From assembly GCF_013377255.1 (NCBI RefSeq), contig NZ_CP016614.1, forward strand, positions 1,744,501 to 1,808,500: 64,000 bases of DNA, given 5' to 3'. Each line of letters begins with the position of its first letter. The stretch's first letter is position 1. The stretch is from Mannheimia granulomatis. Its GTDB lineage: Bacteria > Pseudomonadota > Gammaproteobacteria > Enterobacterales > Pasteurellaceae. This document shows positions 17,995 to 27,240 of this stretch, in pieces. Position numbers and translations under genes: made by a program. The notes beneath the pieces are model-generated. The model did no database searches. It was not told where the DNA came from and saw nothing but the letters and a program-made list of their open reading frames with translations.

Positions 17995-18600
17995 ATGATC
18001 GGACGATTACACGGCAACATTATTGAAAAACAACCACCGGAAATCTTACTTGATGTACAAGGGGTTGGCTATGAACTATTACTCCCCATGACAAGCTTTT
18101 ACAGCTTGCCACCAGTTGGTGAAGAAACCAGCCTTTTCACTCATTTGGTGGTGCGTGAAGATGCCCACTTATTGTTTGGCTTTGCCCAAAAACAAGACCG
18201 AACCTTATTCCGTGAGCTGCTCAAAACTAACGGTGTTGGTCCTAAACTCGCTCTTGCGATTCTCTCTGCAATGTCTGTTTCCCAATTTGCCACCGCCATT
18301 GAAAATGAAGAATTGGCGAAACTCACTAAAATTCCGGGTATTGGACGAAAAACCGCCGAACGTTTATTAGTTGAATTAAAAGGCAAATTCAAAGGCATGG
18401 CACAAACAGATTTCTTTGTGGAAACATCTCATGATCAAATTGTTGCAACGCATGTACCGGATCCGGCAAATGAAGCCCTTGATGCCTTAATTGCTTTAGG
18501 TTACAAACCGGCTGACGCAGAAAAAATGATTAAGAAAGTAAACAAAGCCGGCGCGAGTAGCGAACAGCTCATTCGTGAAGCGTTAAAAAATTCATTATAA
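17995..18600 (+). CDS. ruvA: Holliday junction branch-migration protein RuvA
   Basis: A 201-residue DNA-binding subunit of the RuvAB branch-migration complex. It has an N-terminal OB fold (MIGRLHGNIIEKQ), two helix-hairpin-helix motifs (NGVGPKLALAIL and PGIGRKTAERLL) and a C-terminal RuvB-binding domain ending in KAGASSEQLIREALK. A longer frame starts at 17938, but the ATG at 17995 is the universal RuvA start. ruvB follows after 10 bp; ruvC is not adjacent. Confidence 0.96.
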   Translation: MIGRLHGNIIEKQPPEILLDVQGVGYELLLPMTSFYSLPPVGEETSLFTHLVVREDAHLLFGFAQKQDRTLFRELLKTNGVGPKLALAILSAMSVSQFATAIENEELAKLTKIPGIGRKTAERLLVELKGKFKGMAQTDFFVETSHDQIVATHVPDPANEALDALIALGYKPADAEKMIKKVNKAGASSEQLIREALKNSL

Positions 18601-18610
18601 GTAAAGATTT

Positions 18611-19615
18611 ATGATTGAAGCAGATAGAATCATTAGTGCCTCACCGAAGCGTGAGGAAGAAGTGATAGACAGAGCCATCCGTCCGAAATTACTCACTGAC
18701 TATGTTGGTCAACCTTCGGTACGTGATCAAATGGAAATCTTTATTAAAGCCGCAAAACTGCGAGAAGAAGCCCTCGATCACCTCTTGATTTTCGGTCCAC
18801 CGGGTTTAGGTAAAACCACTCTTGCTAATATCGTTGCCAATGAAATGGGGGTAAATATCCGTACCACTTCTGGGCCCGTGTTGGAAAAAGCGGGTGATCT
18901 GGCAGCAATGCTGACAAATCTGGAACCCTATGATGTGCTGTTTATTGATGAGATCCACCGTCTTTCGCCGGCAATTGAAGAAGTACTTTATCCGGCAATG
19001 GAAGATTATCAGCTTGATATTATGATTGGCGAAGGCCCGGCTGCACGTTCTATCAAGCTAGATTTACCGCCTTTTACTCTCATTGGCGCAACTACTCGCG
19101 CCGGTTCGCTTACCTCGCCTCTAAGGGATCGTTTTGGCATTGTACAAAGATTAGAATTCTACTCGGTGGACGATCTGACTTCTATCGTTAAACGCAGTGC
19201 CGATTGCTTAAATTTAAATTTATCACCGGACGGGGCTTATGAAGTCGCTCGTCGCTCTCGTGGCACCCCCCGCATTGCCAATCGCCTGCTTCGCCGAGTG
19301 CGAGACTATGCCGATGTTCGCAATAACGGTATCATTACCTCAGGGATTGCCAAACAAGCGCTTACCATGCTAGATGTTGATTCCGAAGGATTTGACTTTA
19401 TGGATATCAAACTGCTACAAGCCATTGTAGAACGTTTTGACGGTGGCCCTGTAGGGGTGGATAACCTTGCCGCCGCCATTGGTGAAGAACGGGATACCAT
19501 TGAAGATGTGCTGGAACCTTATCTGATTCAACAAGGCTTTCTGCAACGCACTCCAAGAGGGCGAATTGCCACCAACCGCACCTATGCTCACTTAGGCATT
19601 ACCAAAATTGACTAA
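18611..19615 (+). CDS. ruvB: Holliday junction helicase RuvB
   Basis: A 334-residue AAA+ motor of the RuvAB complex. Walker A is GPPGLGKTTLA near residue 62, Walker B is VLFIDEIHRL, sensor 1 is LIGATTRAG, and the arginine finger lies in LRDRFGI. The C-terminal winged-helix domain contains RTPRGRIATNRTY. The length equals the family norm. An uptake-signal hairpin follows the stop. Confidence 0.97.
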   Translation: MIEADRIISASPKREEEVIDRAIRPKLLTDYVGQPSVRDQMEIFIKAAKLREEALDHLLIFGPPGLGKTTLANIVANEMGVNIRTTSGPVLEKAGDLAAMLTNLEPYDVLFIDEIHRLSPAIEEVLYPAMEDYQLDIMIGEGPAARSIKLDLPPFTLIGATTRAGSLTSPLRDRFGIVQRLEFYSVDDLTSIVKRSADCLNLNLSPDGAYEVARRSRGTPRIANRLLRRVRDYADVRNNGIITSGIAKQALTMLDVDSEGFDFMDIKLLQAIVERFDGGPVGVDNLAAAIGEERDTIEDVLEPYLIQQGFLQRTPRGRIATNRTYAHLGITKID

Positions 19616-19623
19616 TGCATAAG

Positions 19624-19681
19624 CGGTCATTTTCTCTTGAAAATTTGCCAATATCTGCAAAAAATCTTGTGAAAATGACCG
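19624..19681. terminator. Uptake-signal-derived hairpin between ruvB and the convergent hydrolase gene
   Basis: CGGTCATTTTC (19624-19634) pairs perfectly with GAAAATGACCG (19671-19681). The flanks are degenerate uptake signals (TAAGCGGTC and GACCGATTGT), the second with a changed base in the core. It lies between convergent genes and may terminate both. Confidence 0.6.
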
Positions 19682-19704
19682 ATTGTTTTGCTTCATCTCA
19701 GCTT

Positions 19705-20811
19705 TTATTTTACCGCTTCCCACCACTTTTCTTTTGGTAACGGCTCGAAAATATTAAACACTTCACCGATTTTCGGGGTAGCAACATCAATATTGTGCTG
19801 ACTAACTGCTGCTAGAAAACGCTCAATAGGATCCGTCCAATGGTGTTCGGACAAATTAAATTTCGCCCAATGAATTGGCATGGCTTTGGTACTTTTCACA
19901 TCAAGCAAGGCTTGAACAGCTTGTTCGGGAAATTCGTGAATCTGATCCCATTTCGAATTATAAGCCCCATTTTCAATCATTACAAAATCAAAGGGTCCAT
20001 ATCTTGCAATGCGTTCACGATAGTGCTTACCATAGCCGCTGTCTGCACTGAAATAAAGAGAAATATCGGGCGACTTCACCACAAATCCGCCCCATAAAGT
20101 TGAATTTTGATCCGTAATAGAACGACCGCTGAAATGGCGAGCCGGTACTAAGGTTACCTTCACATTCTCCACATTAGCCGATTCATCCCAATCCAGCTCA
20201 GTAATTTTATCGCTTGCGATACCCCAACGTTGTAAATGCCCTTTTACCCCAAGCGGCACAATAAATTTCTTGGTTTTGCTATCCAATTGTTGAATGGCAT
20301 AATAATCCAAATGATCGTAGTGATCATGTGAAATCAATACTGCATCAAGGTCGGGAAGTTCCTCAATCGTTGGCGTATGTTCCATAGCAAATGGCTTCAC
20401 CATAAAAGACACAGGGGAAGCAGAATAAAACAGCGGATCGGTCAGGAAAAACTTACCGTCGGTTTGGAATAACATGCTCGAATGCCCCAACCACGCCATA
20501 CTGCCGTTTTTAAACTGTCCAAGGGCTAGCGGCATAGTTGGTAGAGGTTTAGCGGGGTATCGCTCTTTAGGCGGAGTAATTTTATGCCACAGCCAATCTT
20601 TCCAAGAAATAGGTTCATTTCCTGTCTGGATGAAGGTTTCCTCTAAATTGACAAAACCCCTATCACGATAATTGGGCGAAGCCTTTATTTTTGCTAAGCT
20701 TTCCGCATCAGGCTTACCACCGAAAACGGGGTTAAAAGTTAGCACAGAAAAACCTAAAATAGCTAATGTGATAGCAATATAAACCAGCCATTTAAATAAT
20801 GAAAAAATCAT
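19705..20811 (-). CDS. Metallo-beta-lactamase-fold hydrolase, UlaG/RomA-like
   Basis: A 368-residue protein with an N-terminal membrane anchor (about residues 2-26, FSLFKWLVYIAITLAILGF) and a metallo-beta-lactamase domain. The metal motif is SHDHYDHLDY, preceded by MAWLGHSSMLF and followed by VPARHFSGR and IHWAKF, which supply further metal ligands. This pattern is shared with UlaG- and NAPE-PLD/RomA-like proteins; the substrate is unknown. An upstream frame reaches 20925, but MIFSLFKW at 20811 makes the anchor. The AGAGG there is unusually close to the ATG, so the start is not fully certain. Confidence 0.82.
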   Translation of the reverse strand: MIFSLFKWLVYIAITLAILGFSVLTFNPVFGGKPDAESLAKIKASPNYRDRGFVNLEETFIQTGNEPISWKDWLWHKITPPKERYPAKPLPTMPLALGQFKNGSMAWLGHSSMLFQTDGKFFLTDPLFYSASPVSFMVKPFAMEHTPTIEELPDLDAVLISHDHYDHLDYYAIQQLDSKTKKFIVPLGVKGHLQRWGIASDKITELDWDESANVENVKVTLVPARHFSGRSITDQNSTLWGGFVVKSPDISLYFSADSGYGKHYRERIARYGPFDFVMIENGAYNSKWDQIHEFPEQAVQALLDVKSTKAMPIHWAKFNLSEHHWTDPIERFLAAVSQHNIDVATPKIGEVFNIFEPLPKEKWWEAVK

Positions 20812-21058
20812 ACCTCTATTGCTTTCTAAGTAAATTTGCAAAACTTTGTTAAAATATGACCGCTTGTAAAGCCATTTTACACTCAGGTGATTTGATTCTA
20901 GCAGAAATGTACTCGCTACGCTCACACTACCTGCAAATAGCTGTTTTGATGCTCAATGCAGGCAACTGTGCAAAGATTTAGTAAAAAATAACCGCTTGCA
21001 ACCTAGCATCTTGAACTTAAACAATCTCCCGCTCTTACCCTATTTACAAAACTTTTAA

Positions 21059-21087
21059 TTTACGCTATTAATTAAATATTCTATAAC
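21059..21087 (+). promoter_or_regulatory. Promoter of the opp operon
   Basis: TTTACG (21059-21064) and TATAAC (21082-21087) are separated by 17 bases and lie just upstream of oppB. Both hexamers match the sigma-70 consensus at most positions. Confidence 0.5.
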
Positions 21088-21103
21088 TACAAAGAGTAAC
21101 GCT

Positions 21104-22027
21104 ATGTTGAAATTTATTTTTAAACGTCTTCTTGAGGCAATTCCAACCCTGTTTATTCTGATTACTTTTTCATTTTTCCTAATGCGGCTTGCCCCCGGTA
21201 GCCCGTTCACAACCGAAAAAGCTTACCCACCGGAAGTTATGGCAAATATTGAAGCCAAATATCATCTTAACGAACCGCTTTATAAACAATATTTCATTTA
21301 TATGGAAAATCTGTCTAAAGGTGATTTCGGCCCTTCATTTAAATATAAAGATCAATCGGTGAACAATCTAATTGCTTCTGCTTTTCCGGTATCTTTAAAA
21401 CTTGGCATTATCTCTTTTATTTTTGCGGTAACTATCGGCTTAACTGCCGGCACTATTGCTGCACTTAAACAAAATAGTAGGTGGGATTATTTGGTCATGG
21501 GCTTTTCAATGACGGGTATTATTATGCCGAGTTTCGTATTTGCCCCTCTGCTTGTACTGTTTTTTGCGATTTATCTCAAATGGCTGCCTGCCGGTGGTTG
21601 GAACGGTGGGCAGCTTTATTATATGGTGCTGCCGGTGCTTTCTTTAACCATCAGCTATGTTGCAGGCATTGCCCGTATTACCCGAGGTTCAATGATTGAG
21701 GTGCTGCACTCGAATTTTATCCGCACGGCTAAAGCTAAAGGATTACCTATGGGTAAAATTATTTTCAAACACGCCTTACGCCCTGCCCTGCTGCCTGTGA
21801 TTACCTATTTAGGTCCTGCATTTGTCGGCATTATTACCGGCTCAATGGTGATTGAAAGCGTGTTCGGCTTACCGGGCATCGGGCAGCTTTTTGTAAACGG
21901 TGCGTTAAACCGTGATTATTCACTGGTGCTGAGCTTGACGATTTTAGTCGGTACCTTAACTATTTTATTTAATGCGATTGTCGATATTTTATACGCGGTA
22001 ATCGATCCGAAAATTCGTTATTCTTAA
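21104..22027 (+). CDS. oppB: Oligopeptide ABC transporter permease OppB
   Basis: A 307-residue inner-membrane permease, nearly the same length as E. coli OppB (306) and very close in sequence: the N-terminus runs LEAIPTLFILITFSFF and MRLAPGSPF, and the C-terminus VDILYAVIDPKIRY. The permease-ATPase coupling loop is IRTAKAKGLPMGKIIFKHAL. It transports oligopeptides delivered by OppA, but no oppA is present next to it. oppC follows after 21 bp. Confidence 0.95.
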   Translation: MLKFIFKRLLEAIPTLFILITFSFFLMRLAPGSPFTTEKAYPPEVMANIEAKYHLNEPLYKQYFIYMENLSKGDFGPSFKYKDQSVNNLIASAFPVSLKLGIISFIFAVTIGLTAGTIAALKQNSRWDYLVMGFSMTGIIMPSFVFAPLLVLFFAIYLKWLPAGGWNGGQLYYMVLPVLSLTISYVAGIARITRGSMIEVLHSNFIRTAKAKGLPMGKIIFKHALRPALLPVITYLGPAFVGIITGSMVIESVFGLPGIGQLFVNGALNRDYSLVLSLTILVGTLTILFNAIVDILYAVIDPKIRYS

Positions 22028-22048
22028 TTTAAGGAGTGGGAGCGGAAT

Positions 22049-22948
22049 ATGCAAAATTCTAATAAAAATCAACCGCTTGTTGATGTTACTGCAACCTTGG
22101 AAGGCAGAAGTTTATGGCAAGATGCACGCCGTCGCTTTTTTCGTAATAAAGCAGCTGTAGCAAGCCTCATTATTTTATGTTGTGTCTTACTTTTTATTAC
22201 CTTTGCCCCTATGCTAATGCCGTTTAGCTATGAAGATACTGACTGGAATATGATGGGAAATGCCCCTGATTTTGCTTCACAGCACTATTTTGGCACTGAT
22301 TCCGCAGGGCGTGATTTATTAGTGCGAGTTGCTATTGGTGGACGCATTTCTTTAATGGTTGGCATTGCCGGTGCCTTAATTGCGGTGATTATCGGCACCA
22401 TTTACGGGGCAATTTCCGGCTATTTAGGTGGCAAAGTTGATATGGTAATGATGCGTTTTTTAGAAATATTAGGATCATTCCCATTTATGTTCTTTGTGAT
22501 TTTGCTGGTGACTTTCTTCGGACAAAATATTTTCTTGATTTTTATCGCAATCGGAATGGTCGCTTGGCTTAACCTTGCCCGAATTGTTCGAGGACAAACC
22601 CTTGCATTAAAAAATAAAGAGTTTGTTGAAGCAGCCATTGTTTGCGGCGTCTCCCGCCGTCAAATTATCTGGCGACACATCGTGCCAAATGTATTAGGTT
22701 TAGTAGTCGTTTACGCTTCACTTGAGGTGCCTGCTTTAATTCTGTTTGAATCCTTTTTAAGCTTCTTAGGCTTAGGTACACAAGAACCAATGAGTAGCTG
22801 GGGCGCATTGCTAAGTGATGGTGCAGCACAAATGGAAACCTACCCGTGGTTGCTTGCCTTCCCGGCCTTTTTCTTATGCTTAACGTTATTTTGCTTTAAC
22901 TTTATTGGTGATGGTTTGCGTGATGCACTCGATCCAAAAGATAAATAG
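22049..22948 (+). CDS. oppC: Oligopeptide ABC transporter permease OppC
   Basis: A 299-residue inner-membrane permease that pairs with OppB. It has GRSLWQDARRRFFRNKAAVAS before the first helix, the family motif FGTDSAGRDLLVRVAIGGRIS, and the coupling loop FVEAAIVCGVSRRQIIWRHI. Its length equals E. coli OppC (302). It has a GGAG-type site and is followed after 9 bp by the fused ATPase gene. Confidence 0.94.
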   Translation: MQNSNKNQPLVDVTATLEGRSLWQDARRRFFRNKAAVASLIILCCVLLFITFAPMLMPFSYEDTDWNMMGNAPDFASQHYFGTDSAGRDLLVRVAIGGRISLMVGIAGALIAVIIGTIYGAISGYLGGKVDMVMMRFLEILGSFPFMFFVILLVTFFGQNIFLIFIAIGMVAWLNLARIVRGQTLALKNKEFVEAAIVCGVSRRQIIWRHIVPNVLGLVVVYASLEVPALILFESFLSFLGLGTQEPMSSWGALLSDGAAQMETYPWLLAFPAFFLCLTLFCFNFIGDGLRDALDPKDK

Positions 22949-22957
22949 AGGTTTAGA

Positions 22958-24553
22958 ATGAAATTATTAGAAGTAAACAACCTTGATGTCTATTTAAAAA
23001 CGGACGAAGAATTAGTTCACGCAGTACGTAATGTCTCTTTTTCAATTGAAAAAGGGCAAACTTTGGCAATTGTAGGTGAATCTGGCTCGGGCAAATCAGT
23101 CACTTCAATGGCAATTATGCAGCTTTTACCGAAAAACATCGTGAAGTTTGGCGACAAATCAAGCATTGTGTTTGAAGAACAAAACCTACTCACTCTTTCG
23201 GAAAAAGCAATGCAAGCAATCCGTGGCGACCGTATCGGAATGATTTTCCAAGAACCGATGACCTCGCTCAACCCTTATATGCCAATCGGGGAACAAGTTG
23301 CCGAGGCAATTTTAACCCATAATGAAAAGTTAACCAAAACTGAAGCTCAAAAATTAGTGTTAGAAACCTTGCAAAAGGTGAAAATTCCCGATGCCGAAAA
23401 GAAAATGGCATGCTACCCGCACGAATTTTCGGGTGGCCAACTCCAGCGTATTATGATTGCCATGGCAATTATCAATAAGCCCGATTTACTCATTGCCGAT
23501 GAGCCAACTACCGCCTTAGACGTAACCACCCAAGCGGAAATTTTGGACTTAATGCACGACTTACAAAGTGAAATGGGCATGGCGATTATCCTCATTTCCC
23601 ACGATTTACGCCTTGTGCATAAATACAGTGACTTTGTTTGCGTGATGCAAAACGGCGAAATTATCGAACGTGGCGAAACCGAGCAAGTCTTTACCAACCC
23701 ACAGCACCCTTACACTATTGAACTATTAACGCCAATTCCGAGTAACTTAAAGGGTGAGTTGCCGGCAGATACGCCAACGCTAATCAAGGCTGAAAACATT
23801 GAGGTGGACTATATTTTAAAACGCTCACTTTTCGGCAAACCGAAAAAAGTATTTAATGCGTTAAAAGAGATTTCACTTCACCTCAAAACAGGCGAAACTT
23901 TAGGGATTGTAGGTGAATCCGGCTCAGGCAAATCAACCCTTGGGCGTGCAATTATGCAAATTTTGGACTACCGAGGCAATCTCACCTTTGCCGATAAAAC
24001 CATCAACAAACTTGGCAAAGCTGAGCACCAAGCGTTGAAAAAAGATATGCAAATGGTATTCCAAGATCCGTTCAACTCACTTTCACCACGCTTGACCGTC
24101 GGTGAAATTATCACCGAAGGCTTAACCGTGCATTATCCGCAAATGAGTAAAGCAGAACGACGTGAAAAAGCGATGAAGATTTTGGAGGAAGTAAACCTGA
24201 ATCCTGCTATGATAAACCGCTACCCACACGAATTTTCCGGCGGACAACGTCAACGTATTGCCATTGCCAGAGCCATTATTTTAGAGCCAAAATTTGTGTT
24301 GCTGGACGAACCGACCTCAGCCCTTGACCGTTCAACCCAAATTACTGTGATTGAACTACTCAACCGCTTACAGAAAAAATACGGCTTAAGCTATATTTTC
24401 ATCAGCCACGATCTTGCCGTAATTCATGCCTTAAGCGACCGAGTGATTGTAATGAGCCAAGGCGAAATTGTCGAAAGTGGCGATGTGAAGCAAATCTTCG
24501 ACAACCCGCAACAAGACTACACCAAGCGGTTAATTGCAGCCTCTAATCTATAA
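22958..24553 (+). CDS. oppD: Oligopeptide transporter ATPase, fused OppD-OppF
   Basis: A 531-residue protein with two complete ABC ATPase domains in one chain. The first (about 1-250) has Walker A GESGSGKS, signature FSGGQLQRIMIAMA and Walker B LLIADEPTTALD. The second (about 270-531) has GESGSGKSTL, FSGGQRQRIAIARA and FVLLDEPTSALD. In E. coli these functions are split between OppD and OppF; the fused form resembles the arrangement of YejF and GsiA. Both halves keep their catalytic residues, so it should power OppBC alone. It ends the operon at a clear terminator. Confidence 0.93.
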   Translation: MKLLEVNNLDVYLKTDEELVHAVRNVSFSIEKGQTLAIVGESGSGKSVTSMAIMQLLPKNIVKFGDKSSIVFEEQNLLTLSEKAMQAIRGDRIGMIFQEPMTSLNPYMPIGEQVAEAILTHNEKLTKTEAQKLVLETLQKVKIPDAEKKMACYPHEFSGGQLQRIMIAMAIINKPDLLIADEPTTALDVTTQAEILDLMHDLQSEMGMAIILISHDLRLVHKYSDFVCVMQNGEIIERGETEQVFTNPQHPYTIELLTPIPSNLKGELPADTPTLIKAENIEVDYILKRSLFGKPKKVFNALKEISLHLKTGETLGIVGESGSGKSTLGRAIMQILDYRGNLTFADKTINKLGKAEHQALKKDMQMVFQDPFNSLSPRLTVGEIITEGLTVHYPQMSKAERREKAMKILEEVNLNPAMINRYPHEFSGGQRQRIAIARAIILEPKFVLLDEPTSALDRSTQITVIELLNRLQKKYGLSYIFISHDLAVIHALSDRVIVMSQGEIVESGDVKQIFDNPQQDYTKRLIAASNL

Positions 24554-24557
24554 AAAC

Positions 24558-24596
24558 AAAACCTTACCGAAACTCAAAACGGTAAGGTTTTTCTTT
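24558..24596 (+). terminator. opp operon terminator
   Basis: AAACCTTACCG (24558-24568) pairs with CGGTAAGGTTT (24580-24590), followed by TTCTTT. It begins 4 bp after the oppDF stop. Confidence 0.88.
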
Positions 24597-24643
24597 ATGA
24601 AATACTTACAAGCGGTAATATTTTCTAAATTTTTTGCAAATCA

Positions 24644-24787
24644 CTAATTTTCTATACTAAGCCCGCTAAGCTCTCCACCTACAACGCCTTCTTTTTCGAT
24701 AGAGCTGATAGCATACGCCAAGTTAAGGTAGGTTTCTGCCCAAGTGGTGTGAGAGAGGAATAGAAGGAAGAGAAATAGGCGTTTCAT
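24644..24787 (-). CDS. Possible 47-residue secreted peptide or gene remnant
   Basis: A short minus-strand frame starts at ATG 24787 and encodes MKRLFLFLLFLSHTTWA, a plausible signal peptide ending in an A-x-A-like site, followed by 30 residues beginning ETYLNLAYAISSIEKEG. No strong ribosome binding site is seen. It could be a small exported protein or the stump of a larger exported protein whose remainder has been lost at the edge of the accessory region. I do not recognise a family. Confidence 0.35.
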   Translation of the reverse strand: MKRLFLFLLFLSHTTWAETYLNLAYAISSIEKEGVVGGELSGLSIEN

Positions 24788-24799
24788 TTTTTAATTTTT

Positions 24800-24817
24800 T
24801 GAGCATAATTATGCTCA
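24800..24817. promoter_or_regulatory. Perfect 18-bp palindrome
   Basis: TGAGCATAATTATGCTCA is a perfect dyad located between the small minus-strand frame (24644-24787) and the SEC-C gene on the plus strand. Its position upstream of both suggests an operator, though it may be a short hairpin. No known regulator is indicated. Confidence 0.35.
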
Positions 24818-24900
24818 CGCAAGCGGTTGATTGCATATGAATTTTGCAAAGTCTTGCGTTATTTTATAGCCCAATCAAAATATCTAGCTAAAGTGAGGTA

Positions 24901-27066
24901 ATGATGAATTCATTAAATAATATTAGAGATGAGAAAATTATTTTTAAAGATCTAGAGAAACTATGTAAACAACCTGGTTATGCTCACGTAATCGCATATT
25001 TTTGTTATAGAGACAATACTATTCAATCTGCTCAAAATAACGTTACTAGAGAAGAAATGTTAGGACAATATGAGCCAAATCGTTTATTAAGAACGGAGAT
25101 TTCATTATTAATTGGATTAATGTGTAAGGAAAAAATTTCACTAGAAATTCCTATACCTCCAAAATTTGAAGCGCTTATCAATAAAACCGAGGAATTACTC
25201 AAAGAATTACACTTATCTATCACATATGCAGATAGAAATAAATTAAATTCCCTTGAAAAATTAAAGTCATTCTTAAAATCAGGTAAGATGTTAAGAGAGG
25301 TTATCTTTTATGGTGGTGAGTCTGCATATAGCTTTCAATATAGAGACTTTTCTAAAATTAAATATAGCTATGATAATAATTGGTTTTTAGAAAATAAAAG
25401 ATATTCAGTAGATCAGTTACATCAAGTAATTATAGCTCTAGAGAAAATTGCTCCAGAAAAACTTAGTAATACTATACAATCGTTACAATTTAAACATCCT
25501 TATTTATGGACTATATTGGATGGTTATACATTCTCTATAAAAGAAATTTCAATTAACACTGGAATAGATAAGGAAATAGTTGAGGATATCATTAAATCTT
25601 TTAGTCTATCAAATTATGAAGACATGTCATTATTTAATAGCTTTGGAGCGTTTAACTCTACTAATGCCTACCCTATTCTATTATTAGAAAATGGAAAATT
25701 TATATTATTTCAACACTATAGTTTGACTGAAGCTGTTTATGAAACACCATTCTTTTGGTTTAACAAGGATAAAAATTATCAAAATATAGCAATGGAACAT
25801 AGGGGGCAATTCACTGAAGATTTTTCTTATGAGCGTCTAAAATCTGTTTTTGGAAATAATAATGTATTCAAAAATGTAGAAATACAAGATACAAATAGTA
25901 ATAAATTAGGTGAAATTGATGTACTTGTTACTTTTGGTAATAGAGCAATTATTTTACAAGCTAAGGCTAAAAAACTTACTATACTCGCTCGTCAGGGAAA
26001 TGATGATGCACTGCAAGATGATTTTCAGAAGGCTATACAATTATCATACGATCAAGCAGTAGAATGTGGAATTTTCCTATTAGACTCTAAAACAAGATTA
26101 ATTCTTCCAACAGGAAATAAATTAAAAATTAATCGAGATTTTGCAGAAATTTATCCATTTTCCGTTGTTTCAGATCACTATCCTGCTTTAGCAACTCAAG
26201 CTAGAAATTTTTTAAACCAGACAGTTCATAATATTATTAAACCTGCATTTGTTATTGATATATTTGCTTTAGATGTTATTTGTGAAATGTTATGTACACC
26301 TTTATACTTCTTAAGCTATATTCACCGTAGAGCAATGTATACTGATAAATTCCTAGCCAATCATGAACTTACTATACTCTCATATCATTTAAAACAAAAT
26401 TTATACCTGCAAGATAATTTTACTCTTATGCATTTAGGTGACGATTTAGGAGTAGATCTTGATTTAGCTATGGAATCTAGGAGAAATGGACTCTCTAACC
26501 AATATGATGTTGATGGAATACTGACTAAATATAAAGGGACTTTTTTCGAAAAATTAATTAAAGATATTGAGAGAAATTCTGACTCTAATTTAATTGATTT
26601 AGGGTTAGAGTTATTGATGGTAAATGAAGATACGGTAAAAACATTAAACGAAAGTTTTGATATTATCCATCGTAAAAGTATAATTGATAGAAAAGAACAT
26701 AATCTTGTTTTAACATTTGATGAAAATCATTCTATTGGACTTATTATTCATTGTACTAACTCACCAAATGATATTGCAATACAATCTCTAGATAATCATT
26801 GTGAAATACGTAAGTATAAATACAAAGCAGATCGTTGGTTTGGGATTGCTGTAGATATTGATAAGGCTGATCTAAGATTCGGAATTAATAAGACATATAA
26901 GTGGGAACAGTCTGATGAAATGGATAAAATATGTGGTATTTTTCCATTCTCTAGAAAAGCTATTTCCTCTTCTCATATATCAGGGTATAAAAATAAAATA
27001 GGACGTAATGATATGTGCCCATGTGGTAGTGGTAAAAAATATAAAAAATGTTGTATTGGCTTATAA
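24901..27066 (+). CDS. Large SEC-C protein with a restriction-endonuclease-like core, function unknown
   Basis: A 721-residue cytoplasmic protein that I do not recognise by name. The C-terminus is a SEC-C zinc motif (residues 706-718, CPCGSGKKYKKCC). In the middle, about residues 300-400, is a likely PD-(D/E)XK nuclease fold: E306 in TEDFSYERL, D340 in GEIDVLVTFG, and Q353-A354-K355 in ILQAKAKK, the D...QxK form seen in Mrr-type nucleases. The N- and C-flanking parts look helical and are unassigned. It is very AT-rich (14 of 60 bases G/C at 26521-26580) and lies alone between opp and a hipA remnant, suggesting acquired DNA. Two ATGs in tandem precede it; the second (24904) has better spacing from GAGG. 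Confidence 0.75.
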   Translation: MMNSLNNIRDEKIIFKDLEKLCKQPGYAHVIAYFCYRDNTIQSAQNNVTREEMLGQYEPNRLLRTEISLLIGLMCKEKISLEIPIPPKFEALINKTEELLKELHLSITYADRNKLNSLEKLKSFLKSGKMLREVIFYGGESAYSFQYRDFSKIKYSYDNNWFLENKRYSVDQLHQVIIALEKIAPEKLSNTIQSLQFKHPYLWTILDGYTFSIKEISINTGIDKEIVEDIIKSFSLSNYEDMSLFNSFGAFNSTNAYPILLLENGKFILFQHYSLTEAVYETPFFWFNKDKNYQNIAMEHRGQFTEDFSYERLKSVFGNNNVFKNVEIQDTNSNKLGEIDVLVTFGNRAIILQAKAKKLTILARQGNDDALQDDFQKAIQLSYDQAVECGIFLLDSKTRLILPTGNKLKINRDFAEIYPFSVVSDHYPALATQARNFLNQTVHNIIKPAFVIDIFALDVICEMLCTPLYFLSYIHRRAMYTDKFLANHELTILSYHLKQNLYLQDNFTLMHLGDDLGVDLDLAMESRRNGLSNQYDVDGILTKYKGTFFEKLIKDIERNSDSNLIDLGLELLMVNEDTVKTLNESFDIIHRKSIIDRKEHNLVLTFDENHSIGLIIHCTNSPNDIAIQSLDNHCEIRKYKYKADRWFGIAVDIDKADLRFGINKTYKWEQSDEMDKICGIFPFSRKAISSSHISGYKNKIGRNDMCPCGSGKKYKKCCIGL

Positions 27067-27240
27067 TCTATTTATGATTCCTGCTCTAATAACATTTTTT
27101 ACTAGCGGTCAAATTCCTCCAAAACTTTGCAAATCCCCACCGCACTTTGACCGCTTGCCCCCTCCCCTTGACCCAAATCAAACTTCCCCCTGATATGTGG
27201 AAAACCACAATACCCACTTAATCCGCTCGTTTCTACAATA
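27067..27240. other. Non-coding spacer with mixed uptake signals
   Basis: I find no gene here. It contains two Apl-type uptake-signal cores (near 27103 and 27149, the latter inverted) and, directly beside the second, ACCGCACTT, the reverse complement of the H. influenzae-type core AAGTGCGGT. Confidence 0.5.
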
